The notes beneath the pieces are model-generated. The model did not search any database and was not told where the DNA came from. It was given only the letters and a program-made list of their open reading frames with translations. A program made the position numbers and the translations under genes. Source: Pseudomonadota bacterium (GTDB lineage Bacteria; Pseudomonadota; Gammaproteobacteria; Steroidobacterales; Woeseiaceae). From it: DNA of 59,048 nt. Positions 1 to 9,307 of this stretch are shown piece after piece. Location of the stretch: assembly GCA_020027645.1 (NCBI GenBank), contig JAHKKM010000004.1, positions 1 through 59,048 of the forward strand. Direction: 5' to 3'. Position 1 is the stretch's first letter; each line of letters begins with the position of its first letter.

Positions 1-263
1 ATTTTCGCGTGCAGGAGGAGCACGGGTCGAAAATCACGGCAGTCGAACCGGAATCCGCACTGCTGCAGACGGCCGATCATGTCATCAGCCTGGTCGATCC
101 CTTGCCGGTCTATTGTCGCAGCGATTTCGTCCGTGGAGATGACGGCCGCTTCCTCCTCATGGAGCTCGAATTGATCGAGCCGTCGATGTATCTGCGCTTT
201 AACAAGGATGCGCCCGGGCGCTTCGCGCGCGCCTTCGATGCGTACGTCCAAAAGCTGATCTGA
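1..263 (+). CDS. ATP-grasp domain protein, C-terminal end (partial)
   Basis: Only the last ~87 codons are present; the reading frame is open to the left edge, so the start lies outside the window. The translation begins FRVQEEHG, like the FRVQ..HGG strand of RimK/glutathione-synthase-type ATP-grasp enzymes. It continues with VYCRSDFVRGDDGRFLLMEL, where the acidic ELELIEP stretch corresponds to the Mg-binding end of the ATP-grasp fold, and ends after SMYLRFNKDAPGRFARAF. This pattern is common in uncharacterised ATP-grasp proteins that ligate a carboxylate to an amine. The substrate cannot be told from this fragment. It is followed by a palindromic repeat and then by uvrA on the other strand, so the two genes converge. 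Confidence 0.7.
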   Translation, partial: FRVQEEHGSKITAVEPESALLQTADHVISLVDPLPVYCRSDFVRGDDGRFLLMELELIEPSMYLRFNKDAPGRFARAFDAYVQKLI

Positions 264-283
264 CGGTAGGCCCGATTTCATCC

Positions 284-374
284 GAATTAAGGTGACAGTA
301 ACCCTAATTCCCAGGGCGGCGTCGCGGCGGGTGCGCTCTCGGTGATTGAATTAGGGTTACTGTCACCTTAATTC
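284..374. repeat. Perfect 27-bp inverted repeat (mini palindromic element or bidirectional terminator)
   Basis: Positions 284-310 and 348-374 are exact reverse complements over 27 bases, separated by a 37-base GC-rich spacer. Each arm contains the core GGTGACAGTAACCCTAATT or its complement. The element sits between the convergent ATP-grasp and uvrA genes and ends 10 bases before the uvrA stop codon. A transcript would fold into a long hairpin in either direction, so it can act as a bidirectional terminator. I have the impression that this core recurs in many gammaproteobacterial genomes, possibly as a REP- or MITE-like element moved by an IS200/RAYT-type transposase. No transposase is present here. 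Confidence 0.8.
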
Positions 375-383
375 CTCACAAAA

Positions 384-3230
384 TCAGGCGCGGCGTTTGC
401 CACGTGCATTGCCGAGCAGCGGGCGCAGGTACTGACCGGTGAACGACGCCTTGCAGGCAGCGATGTCTTCCGGTGTGCCGGTCGCGATGATGCGTCCGCC
501 GCCGTCTCCGCCTTCGGGGCCGAGGTCGATGACCCAATCCGCCGTCTTGATGACATCGAGGTTGTGTTCGATGACGACGACTGTGTTGCCCTTGTCGCGC
601 AGGCGGTGCAGGACCACGAGCAGCTGCTCGATATCGTGAAAGTGCAGGCCGGTGGTTGGCTCATCCAGGATATAGAGCGTGTTGCCGGTATCCCGTTTCG
701 AAAGCTCTTTGGCAAGCTTGACGCGCTGGGCTTCACCACCGGAAAGCGTGGTGGCGTTTTGGCCGAGGCGTATATATGACAGTCCGACATCCAGCAGCGT
801 CTGCAATTTTTTTGAAATCACCGGGACGTTCTGGAAAAACACGGCCGCATCCTCGACGGTCATCTCCAGTACTTCGTGGACGTTCCGGCCCTTGTAACGA
901 ATTTCGAGGGTCTCGCGGTTGTAACGCTGTCCGCGACACACGTCGCAGGGTACGTACACGTCGGGCAGGAAGTGCATCTCGACCTTCAGCACGCCATCAC
1001 CCTGGCACGCTTCGCAGCGGCCCCCCTTGACGTTGAAACTGAAGCGCCCCGGCATATAGCCGCGCGAGCGGGCTTCCTGTGTACCGGCGAACAGTTCGCG
1101 TATCGGTGTGAACAGGCCGCTGTAGGTTGCCGGATTGGAACGCGGCGTCCGGCCGATCGGGCTCTGGCTGATTTCGATGACGCTGTCGATTTTCTCCAGG
1201 CCTTCGATGGCATGGTGCGGTGCAGGGTTGCTGTTGCTGCGATAGAGGCGGTCGGCGACGGCCTTGTACAAGGTGTCGTTCACCAGCGTCGATTTTCCTG
1301 AACCGGACACGCCGGTAACGCAGGTCATCAGGCCGAGTGGAATGGCGACATCGACGGACTTGAGATTATTGCCGCGCGCGCCGCTGATCTTCAGCATGTG
1401 CTTCTTGTTCACCGGGTTTCGCAGCCCCGGCAGCGCGATGGCCCGTTTGCCCGAGAGGTATTGACCGGTCAGCGATTCTGCGCAGTCGCGGACCTGTTGC
1501 GGGGTGCCGGCCACGACCACTGTGCCGCCGTGCACGCCCGCACCAGGCCCCAGGTCGACCACGTGATCGGCGGCGAGAATCGCTTCCTCGTCGTGTTCGA
1601 CGACAATCACGGTATTGCCGATGTCGCGCAGGTGAAACAGCGTACCCAGAAGTCTCCGATTGTCCCGCTGATGCAGGCCGATGGATGGCTCGTCAAGTAT
1701 GTACATGACACCGACCAGTCCGGAGCCGATCTGGCTCGCCAGCCTTATACGTTGCGCTTCACCGCCCGAAAGGGTGTCTGCGCTACGGTCGAGTGACAAA
1801 TAGTCGAGACCGACATCGCTGAGAAAGCCGAGCCGGGCACCGATTTCCTTGACGATTTTGTCGGCCACGGTCGAACGCCAGCCCTCAAGCTTCAACTCCG
1901 CGAAGAATGCCCGTGCGTGGCCGACCGCCATGCCGCTGATCTGCGGCAACGACTGGCCGGCAACAAACACATTGCGCGCCGAACGATTGAGCCTCGTGCC
2001 ATTGCAGTCCGGGCAGGGCTGGCTGTTGAGAAAACGTGACAGCTCTTCACGAACCGCGCTCGATTCCGTTTCTCGGTATCGACGATCGAGATTCGGCAAT
2101 ACACCTTCGAAGCGGTGTTGCTGACGAATCTGCAGTCCACGGGAATTTGCGTAGTGAAATTCGACCTTTTCCTTGCCGCTGCCATACAGTACAACGTTTT
2201 GCAGATTTTCCGGCAGCTCGCGAAACGGTGTTTCGATATCGAATTTGTAATGCGCGGCGAGACTCTGGATCATCTGAAAATAGTAGGTGGTCTTGCGGTC
2301 CCAGCCGCGAATTGCGCCACCTGCGAGCGACAGTTCCGGATTGACGATGACCCGCTCCGGATCGAAAAACTGTTTTACGCCCAGTCCGTCGCAGGTCTGG
2401 CAGGCGCCGCTCGGGTTGTTGAACGAAAACAGCCGCGGCTCGAGTTCTGTGAGGCTATAGCCGCAAATGTTGCAGGCGAAGCGGTCCGAGAAAACGAGTT
2501 CCTCTGCGCCGGAGTCGTCCATGTACGCGATGCGTGCAACGCCGTCGGCAATACGCAGCGCCGTTTCGAAGGACTCGGCCAGCCGCAATTTCAGATCGCC
2601 GCGCACCTTGAACCGATCGACGATGACCTCGATCCGGTGCTTTTTTCGCAGGTCGAGCTTCGGCGGATCATCGAGTTCGCAAACTTCGCCATTGATGCGT
2701 GCGCGGATGAAGCCTTGTGCCATCAGGTCCTGCATGAGCTGCAGGTGTTCACCCTTGCGATCGGCAACCACCGGCGCCAGCAACATGAGCTTGGTGTCTT
2801 CAGGTAATGCCAGAACCTGGTCGACCATCTGGCTGATGGTCTGTGCTTCCAGCGTAACGCCGTGATCCGGACAACGTGGAATACCTGCACGGGCGAACAG
2901 CAACCGCAGATAGTCGTGAATTTCGGTAACCGTGCCGACCGTTGAGCGCGGATTGTGCGAAGTCGATTTCTGTTCGATCGAGATGGCCGGCGACAGACCA
3001 TCGATATGGTCGACATCCGGTTTCTCCATCATCGACAGAAACTGGCGTGCATAGGACGACAGCGATTCGACGTAGCGACGCTGTCCTTCGGCATAAATCG
3101 TGTCGAAGGCAAGCGATGACTTGCCGGACCCGGACAGCCCGGTAAAAACGATCAGCTTGTCGCGCGGCAGGCTCAAGTTCAGGTTCTTGAGGTTATGCGT
3201 TCTTGCGCCGCGAATGTCGATTGACTTCAT
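384..3230 (-). CDS. uvrA: Excinuclease ABC subunit A
   Basis: UvrA is the damage-sensing ATPase of nucleotide excision repair; with UvrB it scans DNA and loads UvrB at lesions. The 948-aa product has the family's usual length. It shows two ABC ATPase modules: Walker [11 protein letters not shown] at residues 31-40 and [10 protein letters not shown] near 640, each followed by an LSGGEAQR signature. Two Cys4 zinc modules are visible, CNICGYS...CQTC near 252 and CEACQGDG...CDVC near 737. The start is an ATG at 3228-3230. The gene diverges from the MFS gene across 114 bases and neighbours ssb, the common uvrA-MFS-ssb order. I did not find a convincing LexA box in the divergent region. Confidence 0.98.
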   Translation of the reverse strand: MKSIDIRGARTHNLKNLNLSLPRDKLIVFTGLSGSGKSSLAFDTIYAEGQRRYVESLSSYARQFLSMMEKPDVDHIDGLSPAISIEQKSTSHNPRSTVGTVTEIHDYLRLLFARAGIPRCPDHGVTLEAQTISQMVDQVLALPEDTKLMLLAPVVADRKGEHLQLMQDLMAQGFIRARINGEVCELDDPPKLDLRKKHRIEVIVDRFKVRGDLKLRLAESFETALRIADGVARIAYMDDSGAEELVFSDRFACNICGYSLTELEPRLFSFNNPSGACQTCDGLGVKQFFDPERVIVNPELSLAGGAIRGWDRKTTYYFQMIQSLAAHYKFDIETPFRELPENLQNVVLYGSGKEKVEFHYANSRGLQIRQQHRFEGVLPNLDRRYRETESSAVREELSRFLNSQPCPDCNGTRLNRSARNVFVAGQSLPQISGMAVGHARAFFAELKLEGWRSTVADKIVKEIGARLGFLSDVGLDYLSLDRSADTLSGGEAQRIRLASQIGSGLVGVMYILDEPSIGLHQRDNRRLLGTLFHLRDIGNTVIVVEHDEEAILAADHVVDLGPGAGVHGGTVVVAGTPQQVRDCAESLTGQYLSGKRAIALPGLRNPVNKKHMLKISGARGNNLKSVDVAIPLGLMTCVTGVSGSGKSTLVNDTLYKAVADRLYRSNSNPAPHHAIEGLEKIDSVIEISQSPIGRTPRSNPATYSGLFTPIRELFAGTQEARSRGYMPGRFSFNVKGGRCEACQGDGVLKVEMHFLPDVYVPCDVCRGQRYNRETLEIRYKGRNVHEVLEMTVEDAAVFFQNVPVISKKLQTLLDVGLSYIRLGQNATTLSGGEAQRVKLAKELSKRDTGNTLYILDEPTTGLHFHDIEQLLVVLHRLRDKGNTVVVIEHNLDVIKTADWVIDLGPEGGDGGGRIIATGTPEDIAACKASFTGQYLRPLLGNARGKRRA

Positions 3231-3344
3231 TGGGAATCCGGGGGTGCAGCAAACAACCTGCTAATATACGCCGCCGCTTTACCCCGGCGCAAAGCGCCGG
3301 CGCGCAATAGAACCGTGCATCGAAACTGGTCATTGAATTTCACC

Positions 3345-4559
3345 ATGAATAACGACGCGAACAGATTGCTTGCTGCCATGTTGCCGGATGAACGGCGCGC
3401 CGTTGGCGTAGTGGCGCTGATTGCGATGATCAGGATGTTCGGTCTGTTCGCATTGCTGCCGGTCCTGTCGGTATATGCCGGGGATCTCGAGGGCGCCACA
3501 CCACTTCTGATCGGGCTGGCGGTGGGCGCCTACGGGCTCACCCAGGCGGTGTTGCAGATTCCACTGGGCGCCCTGTCCGATCGTTTCGGACGCATCCCCG
3601 TCATTCTCGGCGGGCTGGCGATTTTCGCCGCCGGCAGCGTATTCGCGGCGCAGAGCGAGACGATTTACGGCGTGATCGCCGGGCGCCTGTTGCAGGGAGC
3701 AGGCGCTGTATCAGCGACCCTTGGCGCGTTGCTGGCGGACGCGACCCGGGAACAGGTGCGTACCCGCACCATGGCGATTTTCGGCATCGGCGTCGGTTTT
3801 TCCTTTTTGATTGCGCTGGTGGTCGGACCGCTGATTGCCGCGGCCACCAGCGTCCGCACGCTGTTCTTGCTTGCAGCGGCACTGGCGGGCGTGGCGGCAC
3901 TGCTGCTTGCGGCGTTGCCACGCGGCATACAGCCGCCACCGCGGGGACAGGCGGTCAGCATCCGGGCAGCCTTCCGCGGCGATCTGTTGCGCCTCAATGC
4001 CTATGTATTCGTGCTGCACACGCTGTTGACCGCAAGCTTTGTTGCCTTGCCTTTCTTGCTGCGCAACGAGCTGCAGCTGGTCATGATCGGCCACTGGAAG
4101 ATTTACGTCCTGGCCCTGCTGGTCTCTCTCGTAGGTACCGTGCCGCTGATCATCGCCGACGAGCGCGGCGGCAAAAGCTGGACGCTTACGGCGGCAATTG
4201 TGTTGCTGGTTGTGGGCGAACTCGCGCTGGCGCTCGCAGGCTTCTCCGCCACGATGGTGGTGGTCGCGCTCGCGATATTCTTTGCCGGTTTCAATTTCCT
4301 CGAGGCCGGCCTGCCGGCCCGGCTTTCGGTTGCCGCCGCCGGCGAGATTCGCGGTGCATCCTTCGGCGTGTTTTCCAGCTCACAGTTTCTTGGCGCATTT
4401 GCCGGCGGACTCCTTGGCGGACGATTCCTTGCGGGTGGCCATCCGGGCACTGTTTTTATGGCCTGCGCCCTGGTCGCCGGACTTTGGCTGTTGTTGCACC
4501 AGGGCTTCGGACCTCCGGGTAATCGCGGTAAAAGCACTGGAAATCGGGCTGGCAATTGA
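3345..4559 (+). CDS. MFS transporter (YajR-like, uvrA-ssb neighbour)
   Basis: A 404-aa major facilitator superfamily protein with about 12 hydrophobic segments, located in the inner membrane. The N-terminal half carries LSDRFGRIPVILGG, the MFS motif A loop (D-R-x-G-R) between helices 2 and 3, and GRLLQGAGAVSATLGALLAD, the motif around helix 4-5. I chose the ATG at 3345. An in-frame GTG at 3315 would add ten residues and is less likely. The protein ends about 15 residues after the last hydrophobic segment, so the C-terminal YAM domain of E. coli YajR is absent. The transported substrate is unknown; conserved position between uvrA and ssb is the main contextual clue. Confidence 0.88.
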   Translation: MNNDANRLLAAMLPDERRAVGVVALIAMIRMFGLFALLPVLSVYAGDLEGATPLLIGLAVGAYGLTQAVLQIPLGALSDRFGRIPVILGGLAIFAAGSVFAAQSETIYGVIAGRLLQGAGAVSATLGALLADATREQVRTRTMAIFGIGVGFSFLIALVVGPLIAAATSVRTLFLLAAALAGVAALLLAALPRGIQPPPRGQAVSIRAAFRGDLLRLNAYVFVLHTLLTASFVALPFLLRNELQLVMIGHWKIYVLALLVSLVGTVPLIIADERGGKSWTLTAAIVLLVVGELALALAGFSATMVVVALAIFFAGFNFLEAGLPARLSVAAAGEIRGASFGVFSSSQFLGAFAGGLLGGRFLAGGHPGTVFMACALVAGLWLLLHQGFGPPGNRGKSTGNRAGN

Positions 4560-4577
4560 GGCTCCAGGCCCTACAAT
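4549..4577 (+). promoter_or_regulatory. Candidate sigma70 promoter for ssb
   Basis: CTGGCA at 4549-4554 (-35, four of six consensus bases) and TACAAT at 4572-4577 (-10, five of six) are separated by exactly 17 bases. The -35 lies in the last codons of the MFS gene and the predicted start of transcription is about 80 bases upstream of the ssb ATG. Inferred from sequence only. Confidence 0.5.
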
Positions 4578-4663
4578 AGGCTCCCCTTGCAGCGCAGGGA
4601 TCTGCCAGCCGTCGACCAACGTCGATTCAGCCGGCCCAATCATCAGAACTAGCGAGAGTGCCC

Positions 4664-5101
4664 ATGTCCCGTGGAATAAACAAAGTCATCATCGTAGGCA
4701 ATCTGGGGAACGATCCGGAAACCCGCTACATGCCGAGTGGCTCGGCCGTGACCAACCTGAGTGTAGCGACCAACGAGTCGTGGAAGGACAAGCAGACTGG
4801 CGAACAGAAGGACCGGACCGAATGGCACAAGGTCGCGATGTTCGGCCGACTGGCGGAAATAGCCGCAGAGTATCTGCGCAAGGGCTCGCAGGTGTACATC
4901 GAGGGCAAGCTGCGTACCCGGAAATGGCAGGACAAGGAAGGCCAGGACCGTTACACGACCGAGATCGTTGCCGACGAAATGCAGATGCTGGGCGGGCGAT
5001 CGGGCGGCAGCGCTGGCGCACCGGCGATGAACGATACAGGTGAACGCAGTCCGCCGCCGCGTGCCTCGGGCGACGATTTCGACGACGATATTCCATTCTG
5101 A
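4664..5101 (+). CDS. ssb: Single-stranded DNA-binding protein
   Basis: SSB coats single-stranded DNA during replication, recombination and repair as a homotetramer. The 145-aa product has an N-terminal OB fold (about residues 1-110), beginning [19 protein letters not shown] and including the conserved [18 protein letters not shown] stretch. A short Gly/Ser/Pro linker follows, then the acidic C-terminal tip DDDIPF that recruits partner proteins. ATG at 4664 is preferred: the alternative GTG two codons earlier sits on top of the purine-rich AGCGAGAG that serves as ribosome binding site. The linker is somewhat shorter than in E. coli. Confidence 0.97.
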   Translation: MSRGINKVIIVGNLGNDPETRYMPSGSAVTNLSVATNESWKDKQTGEQKDRTEWHKVAMFGRLAEIAAEYLRKGSQVYIEGKLRTRKWQDKEGQDRYTTEIVADEMQMLGGRSGGSAGAPAMNDTGERSPPPRASGDDFDDDIPF

Positions 5102-5153
5102 CCATCGAAACCGAGCATTGAACCGTAAGCCGGTACTGATAACCGGATTCCGC

Positions 5154-6494
5154 ATGCCGAAGAAGCTCTACATCAAGACCATGGGCTGCCAGATGAACGA
5201 GTACGACTCGGACAAGATGGCGGATGTGCTGCGCGCGTCGCACGGTTACGAACTGACGGCGGTGCCGGGCGACGCCGATTTGCTGCTGATGAACACCTGT
5301 TCGATTCGCGAGAAGGCCCAGGAGAAAGTGTTTTCCGAACTCGGGCGCTGGCGCGAACTGAAGGAGAACCGGCCCGGTATGATGATCGGCGTTGGCGGCT
5401 GTGTCGCAAGCCAGGAAGGTGAGGGCATCAGCCGGCGCGCGCCGTTTGTCGACATGGTATTCGGACCGCAGACCCTGCATCGTTTGCCCGGGATGCTGGA
5501 TGAAGCGACGAAGACGCATCAGCCCGTTGTCGATATCTCGTTTCCCGAAATCGAAAAATTCGATTGCCTGCCGAAGCCGCGCGCCGAGGGCCCGACCGCG
5601 TTCGTGTCGGTGATGGAGGGCTGCAGCAAGTATTGTTCGTTTTGCGTTGTGCCGTATACGCGTGGCGAGGAAGTCAGCCGCCCGCTGGACAGCGTCATAA
5701 CCGAAGTTGCAGCACTGGCGGAGCAGGGCGTGCGCGAGGTGAATTTGCTCGGACAGAATGTGAACGCCTATCGCGGACTGATGCACGATGGCGAGATCGC
5801 CGACCTGGCAACGCTGATTTACTACGTTGCCGCCGTTGAAGGTATCGGCCGGATCCGTTTCACCACCTCGCACCCGGTTGAATTCACGGACAGCCTGGTC
5901 CAGGCCTATGCCGAGGTACCCAAACTCGCAAATTACCTGCACCTGCCGGTACAGCACGGTTCCGACCGGGTCCTCGCGCGCATGAAGCGCGGCCACACGG
6001 TGATCGAATACAAACAGAAGATCCGCAAGCTGCGCGAGGTGCGCCCGGGCATATCGCTGTCGTCGGATTTCATCGTGGGCTTTCCGGGCGAGACGGACGC
6101 AGACTTCGAGGCGCTGATGAAACTGATCGCCGAGATCGGATTCGACCTGTCTTTCAGCTTCATTTACAGCCCAAGGCCCGGCACGCCAGCGGCGAATTTT
6201 GCCGACGACACGCCGATGGACATCAAGAAAGACCGCCTACAGATCCTGCAGGCGCGCATCATTCAGCAGGCCATGGCGATCAGTCGCAGCATGATTGGTT
6301 CGACCCAAAGCGTGCTGGTGGAAAAGCCGTCCAGAAAGGGCTCGGGCCAGGTTTGCGGGCGCACGGAAAACATGCGCTGGGTGAATTTTGACGGTGACGC
6401 TTCCCTGATCGGCCAGTTCGTCGACGTCGTCATCACCGAGGCACTGCCGAATTCCTTGCGTGCACGCCGGGTCGAATCCAGGGTTGCAGCCTGA
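5154..6494 (+). CDS. miaB: tRNA-2-methylthio-N6-dimethylallyladenosine synthase
   Basis: MiaB is a radical-SAM enzyme that adds a methylthio group to i6A37 of tRNAs reading UNN codons. The 446-aa product has the three N-terminal Fe-S cysteines at C12, C49 and C83, exactly where E. coli has them. The radical-SAM CxxxCxxC is at C157, C161 and C164 (GCSKYCSFC), and a C-terminal TRAM domain follows. The ATG at 5154 starts [17 protein letters not shown]; the longer open frame overlapping ssb has no family counterpart. It heads the conserved miaB-ybeZ-ybeY-ybeX-lnt series. Confidence 0.97.
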   Translation: MPKKLYIKTMGCQMNEYDSDKMADVLRASHGYELTAVPGDADLLLMNTCSIREKAQEKVFSELGRWRELKENRPGMMIGVGGCVASQEGEGISRRAPFVDMVFGPQTLHRLPGMLDEATKTHQPVVDISFPEIEKFDCLPKPRAEGPTAFVSVMEGCSKYCSFCVVPYTRGEEVSRPLDSVITEVAALAEQGVREVNLLGQNVNAYRGLMHDGEIADLATLIYYVAAVEGIGRIRFTTSHPVEFTDSLVQAYAEVPKLANYLHLPVQHGSDRVLARMKRGHTVIEYKQKIRKLREVRPGISLSSDFIVGFPGETDADFEALMKLIAEIGFDLSFSFIYSPRPGTPAANFADDTPMDIKKDRLQILQARIIQQAMAISRSMIGSTQSVLVEKPSRKGSGQVCGRTENMRWVNFDGDASLIGQFVDVVITEALPNSLRARRVESRVAA

Positions 6495-6519
6495 CACCCC
6501 ACCGCCGGCACGCCAGCGT

Positions 6520-6580
6520 CACGCCGCTATGCCTTTCTCGCTCGGAAGTCTTAACTCGCTCGCAAGGCGTACCGACGCGC
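6520..6580. repeat. Degenerate copy of a palindromic repeat in the miaB-ybeZ gap
   Basis: The gene-free stretch 6495-6785 is GC-rich at first and then AT-richer. Positions 6520-6580 resemble the perfect palindrome at 40499-40562. Both begin CACGCCGCT, both contain an ACTCG/CTCG-type loop, and both share the 13-mer AACTCGCTCGCAA (6553-6565 here, 40534-40546 there). Here the arms still pair near the loop (GCCTT/AAGGC) but have drifted further out. The rest of the gap holds GC palindromes such as GCCGGC near 6590-6610 and a TATAGT at 6733-6738 that may be the -10 of ybeZ. Confidence 0.55.
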
Positions 6581-6785
6581 CGCCGGCTTGCATCGCGGCG
6601 CCGGCAGGGACATGTCTGTACTGGCCTGCGCCTCGCGTTGCCGGCTTGCCTCCGGCCCCGCTTTTTGATCGTAATTCCGACTTTGTAGCCGTTCCGGATC
6701 TGTTTTTGGTGGTCCATGTCACATTTGTTGGTTATAGTCCGGCTGTACCATTGGCCTGTCCTGAAAAAGGTTCATACGACTGACA

Positions 6786-7838
6786 TTGAATGCCGTTAAG
6801 ACATCCGAGGACATCGTCCTCGAACCCGCCGATAACATTCGTCTCGCCAATCTCTGCGGACAGTTTGATGAGCACCTGCGACAGATCGAGCGCCGCCTCG
6901 ACATAGAAATAGCCAGCCGTGGGAATCGATTCCGCGTGACCGGTAATCCGGGCGCGACGCATATCGGCAGTGAAATCATTCGTCATCTGTTTTATCTCAC
7001 GGGTTCCGAGAGACTGGATCCGGAGCGCGTACACATGTGTTTGCAGGAGTCGGCCATGAACGACGGTCATTTTGCTGATGCGGCAGTGCTGACTGACGGG
7101 GAGTGCACTGACGGCAGTCCTTACGAAATCCAGACACGGCGCAAACGCATTCGTGCTCGCAGCGCCAACCAGCGCGCCTACCTGAAGAGCATCAGCGAGC
7201 ACGATCTGGCGTTCGGTATCGGTCCCGCGGGTACTGGCAAGACCTATCTCGCTGTCGCCAAGGCCATCGACGCACTGGAAACCGAACAGGTACGACGAAT
7301 TGTTCTCGTGCGCCCGGCCGTTGAAGCCGGTGAGCGGCTCGGATTCCTGCCCGGCGACATGTCGCAGAAGGTCGATCCTTATTTGAGACCGATGTACGAC
7401 GCCCTGTTTGACATGCTGGGCCCGGAACAGGTGGCTCGACTCATCGAACGCAATGTGATCGAGGTGGCGCCCCTTGCGTTCATGCGCGGCCGCTCGCTGA
7501 ACGAGTCGTTTATCATTCTCGACGAAGCACAGAACACCAGCGTGGCGCAAATGAAAATGTTCCTGACCCGAATCGGTTTCGGATCACGCTCCGTAATCAC
7601 CGGCGACATCACGCAAATCGACCTGCCGGCGGAACAGCAGTCGGGATTGAAGAACGCCATCAGCATACTGTCGGACGTCAAGGGCATTGCGTTCACGTTC
7701 TTTACGCCGCAGGACGTCGTGCGCCACGAGCTGGTACAACGTATCGTTGAGGCCTATGAAGCGAATGGTAATGGCCACGGCGCTACAAACGGCAAGAGCA
7801 ATGGCAACGGGAAGGCCCACAGGAACGGCAACAACTGA
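6786..7838 (+). CDS. ybeZ: PhoH-like ATPase YbeZ
   Basis: A 350-aa PhoH-family ATPase that works with the neighbouring endoribonuclease YbeY in rRNA maturation. It has Walker A GPAGTGKT at residues 146-153 and Walker B FIILDEAQN, followed by the ITGDITQIDLP sensor region typical of PhoH. The only usable start is TTG at 6786, because an in-frame stop lies 24 bases upstream. The last ~25 residues are a low-complexity Asn/Gly/His tail (GNGHGATNGKSNGNGKAHRN) of unknown role. It precedes ybeY by 12 bases. Confidence 0.94.
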   Translation: MNAVKTSEDIVLEPADNIRLANLCGQFDEHLRQIERRLDIEIASRGNRFRVTGNPGATHIGSEIIRHLFYLTGSERLDPERVHMCLQESAMNDGHFADAAVLTDGECTDGSPYEIQTRRKRIRARSANQRAYLKSISEHDLAFGIGPAGTGKTYLAVAKAIDALETEQVRRIVLVRPAVEAGERLGFLPGDMSQKVDPYLRPMYDALFDMLGPEQVARLIERNVIEVAPLAFMRGRSLNESFIILDEAQNTSVAQMKMFLTRIGFGSRSVITGDITQIDLPAEQQSGLKNAISILSDVKGIAFTFFTPQDVVRHELVQRIVEAYEANGNGHGATNGKSNGNGKAHRNGNN

Positions 7839-7850
7839 TGCCTGCGATTG

Positions 7851-8342
7851 ATGAACGCCGTTGTCAACGTTGACGTACAGAATGTCTCGAGCATTGCACA
7901 GGTTCCGGAAAGCGAGCTGATCAGCGACTGGATTCGTGAAGTACTGTCTGTTGCGCGGCCCGCGGAAGATGCGGTCGTCGAGATGGCCGTGCGAATCGTT
8001 GATGAGGACGAAAGCCGCGCCCTGAACAAACGGTTCCGGCACGTCGACAGGCCAACCAACGTACTTGCCTTTCCCGCTGATGACTTGGAATTGGCAGCGT
8101 TGCGCGATGACACCGAGGGTCATGCGCTCGGCGATCTCGTCATCTGTGGTCCTGTAGTAGTGCGCGAGGCTGCCGAGCAGGAAAAGGACCCACGCAATCA
8201 CTGGCTGCACCTGTTACTGCACGGCACCCTGCACTTGCTGGGCTATGACCACGAAAATGCGCAGGACGCGGCAGAAATGGAGTCACTGGAGGCGCGCATC
8301 CTTGGCTTGCGGGGAATCGCCGATCCATACCGTGATCGGTGA
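7851..8342 (+). CDS. ybeY: Endoribonuclease YbeY
   Basis: YbeY is a single-strand-specific metal-dependent endoribonuclease needed for 16S rRNA 3' maturation and late 70S quality control. The 163-aa product carries the zinc-binding H124-x3-H128-x5-H134 motif in HGTLHLLGYDHE and the conserved RHVDRPTNVLAFP region. ATG at 7851 is preceded directly by an in-frame TTG; I prefer the ATG. It lies between ybeZ and ybeX as in most gammaproteobacteria. Confidence 0.96.
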   Translation: MNAVVNVDVQNVSSIAQVPESELISDWIREVLSVARPAEDAVVEMAVRIVDEDESRALNKRFRHVDRPTNVLAFPADDLELAALRDDTEGHALGDLVICGPVVVREAAEQEKDPRNHWLHLLLHGTLHLLGYDHENAQDAAEMESLEARILGLRGIADPYRDR

Positions 8343-8423
8343 CGTTTAGCTGTTACAATCTGGCGCGAGGGAAAATGCCGACCGGACAGGAAATCAGAAC
8401 GGCCGGTCAATTCAGACAGAGAA

Positions 8424-9287
8424 ATGAACGACAAACCGCCGACTAGCAGCGGCACAGGATCATCCGGGATATTCAAGCGCGTGGTGCGCGCGATACGGGG
8501 TGAGCCCTGGAGCCGCGAAGAAATACAGAATCTGTTTGAACACTCGGAAAATGTGTTCAACCCGGAGGAGCAGGAGATGCTTGCCGGGGTCCTCGAGGTT
8601 GCCGAGACCCAGGTTCGCGACGTCATGGTGCCGCGCTCACAAATGGTGGTCATCGGGCGCGACCAGAACCTCGACGAAATGCTGCAGGTGATCGTCGAAT
8701 CCGGTCATTCCCGTTTCCCGGTGATCGGTGAGGACCGCGACGAAATCGTCGGTATCCTGCTGGCCAAGGACCTGCTGCGCTTTTTCAGCAGTCCGGCGGA
8801 AACGCAATTGCGCCTCGATCGATTCATCCGGCCGGCGGTTGTAATCCCCGAATCCAAGCGATTGAATGCCCTGCTCAAGGAGTTTCGCGACAGTCACAAT
8901 CACATGGCGATCGTCGTGGACGAGTACGGTGGGGTATCCGGGCTGCTGACGATCGAAGACGTGCTGGAGGAGATTGTCGGTGAGATCGGCGATGAACACG
9001 ATCCGGCAGAGGACCTGTTCATTCAGCCTGAAGCCGAACGTGATGGCAGGCCCAGTTACTCGGTGCGTGCGCTGACCCGCATCGAGGATTTCAACGAGTA
9101 TTTCGATGCGCAGTTGCCCGACGAGGACTATGACACCGTCGGTGGGCTGGTGATGGCGCAGCTTGGCCGGTTGCCACGCCGCGGTGACGTAGTACCTTTC
9201 AGCGACTTCGAATTTCGTGTCACCAAGGCAGATCGGCGCCGGGTCGACACGCTTCAGGTGCAACGTGCACCTGCACAGGAACTGTAG
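8424..9287 (+). CDS. corC: Mg/Co transport-associated CBS-domain protein CorC (YbeX)
   Basis: A 287-aa cytoplasmic protein with two CBS domains in the middle (VRDVMVPRSQMVVI... and ...FRDSHNHMAIVVDEYGGVSG) and a C-terminal CorC_HlyC transporter-associated domain from about residue 200. The family is linked to magnesium/cobalt efflux and, through its operon, to ribosome metabolism. It lacks the membrane DUF21 domain, as is normal for this version. A possible extended -10, TG-T-TACAAT at 8351-8359, suggests an internal promoter. The gene ends 20 bases before lnt. Confidence 0.93.
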   Translation: MNDKPPTSSGTGSSGIFKRVVRAIRGEPWSREEIQNLFEHSENVFNPEEQEMLAGVLEVAETQVRDVMVPRSQMVVIGRDQNLDEMLQVIVESGHSRFPVIGEDRDEIVGILLAKDLLRFFSSPAETQLRLDRFIRPAVVIPESKRLNALLKEFRDSHNHMAIVVDEYGGVSGLLTIEDVLEEIVGEIGDEHDPAEDLFIQPEAERDGRPSYSVRALTRIEDFNEYFDAQLPDEDYDTVGGLVMAQLGRLPRRGDVVPFSDFEFRVTKADRRRVDTLQVQRAPAQEL

Positions 9288-9307
9288 ACCACTCCGCAGT
9301 CATAGCC

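Noticed and set aside
3231-3344. LexA (SOS) box in the uvrA-MFS divergent region
   Set aside because: CTG-N10-CCG at about 3259 lacks the CAG half, so it does not match the consensus.
4689-5996. A 435-codon minus-strand frame across ssb and miaB
   Set aside because: Both plus-strand proteins are fully conserved; the antisense frame is a shadow.
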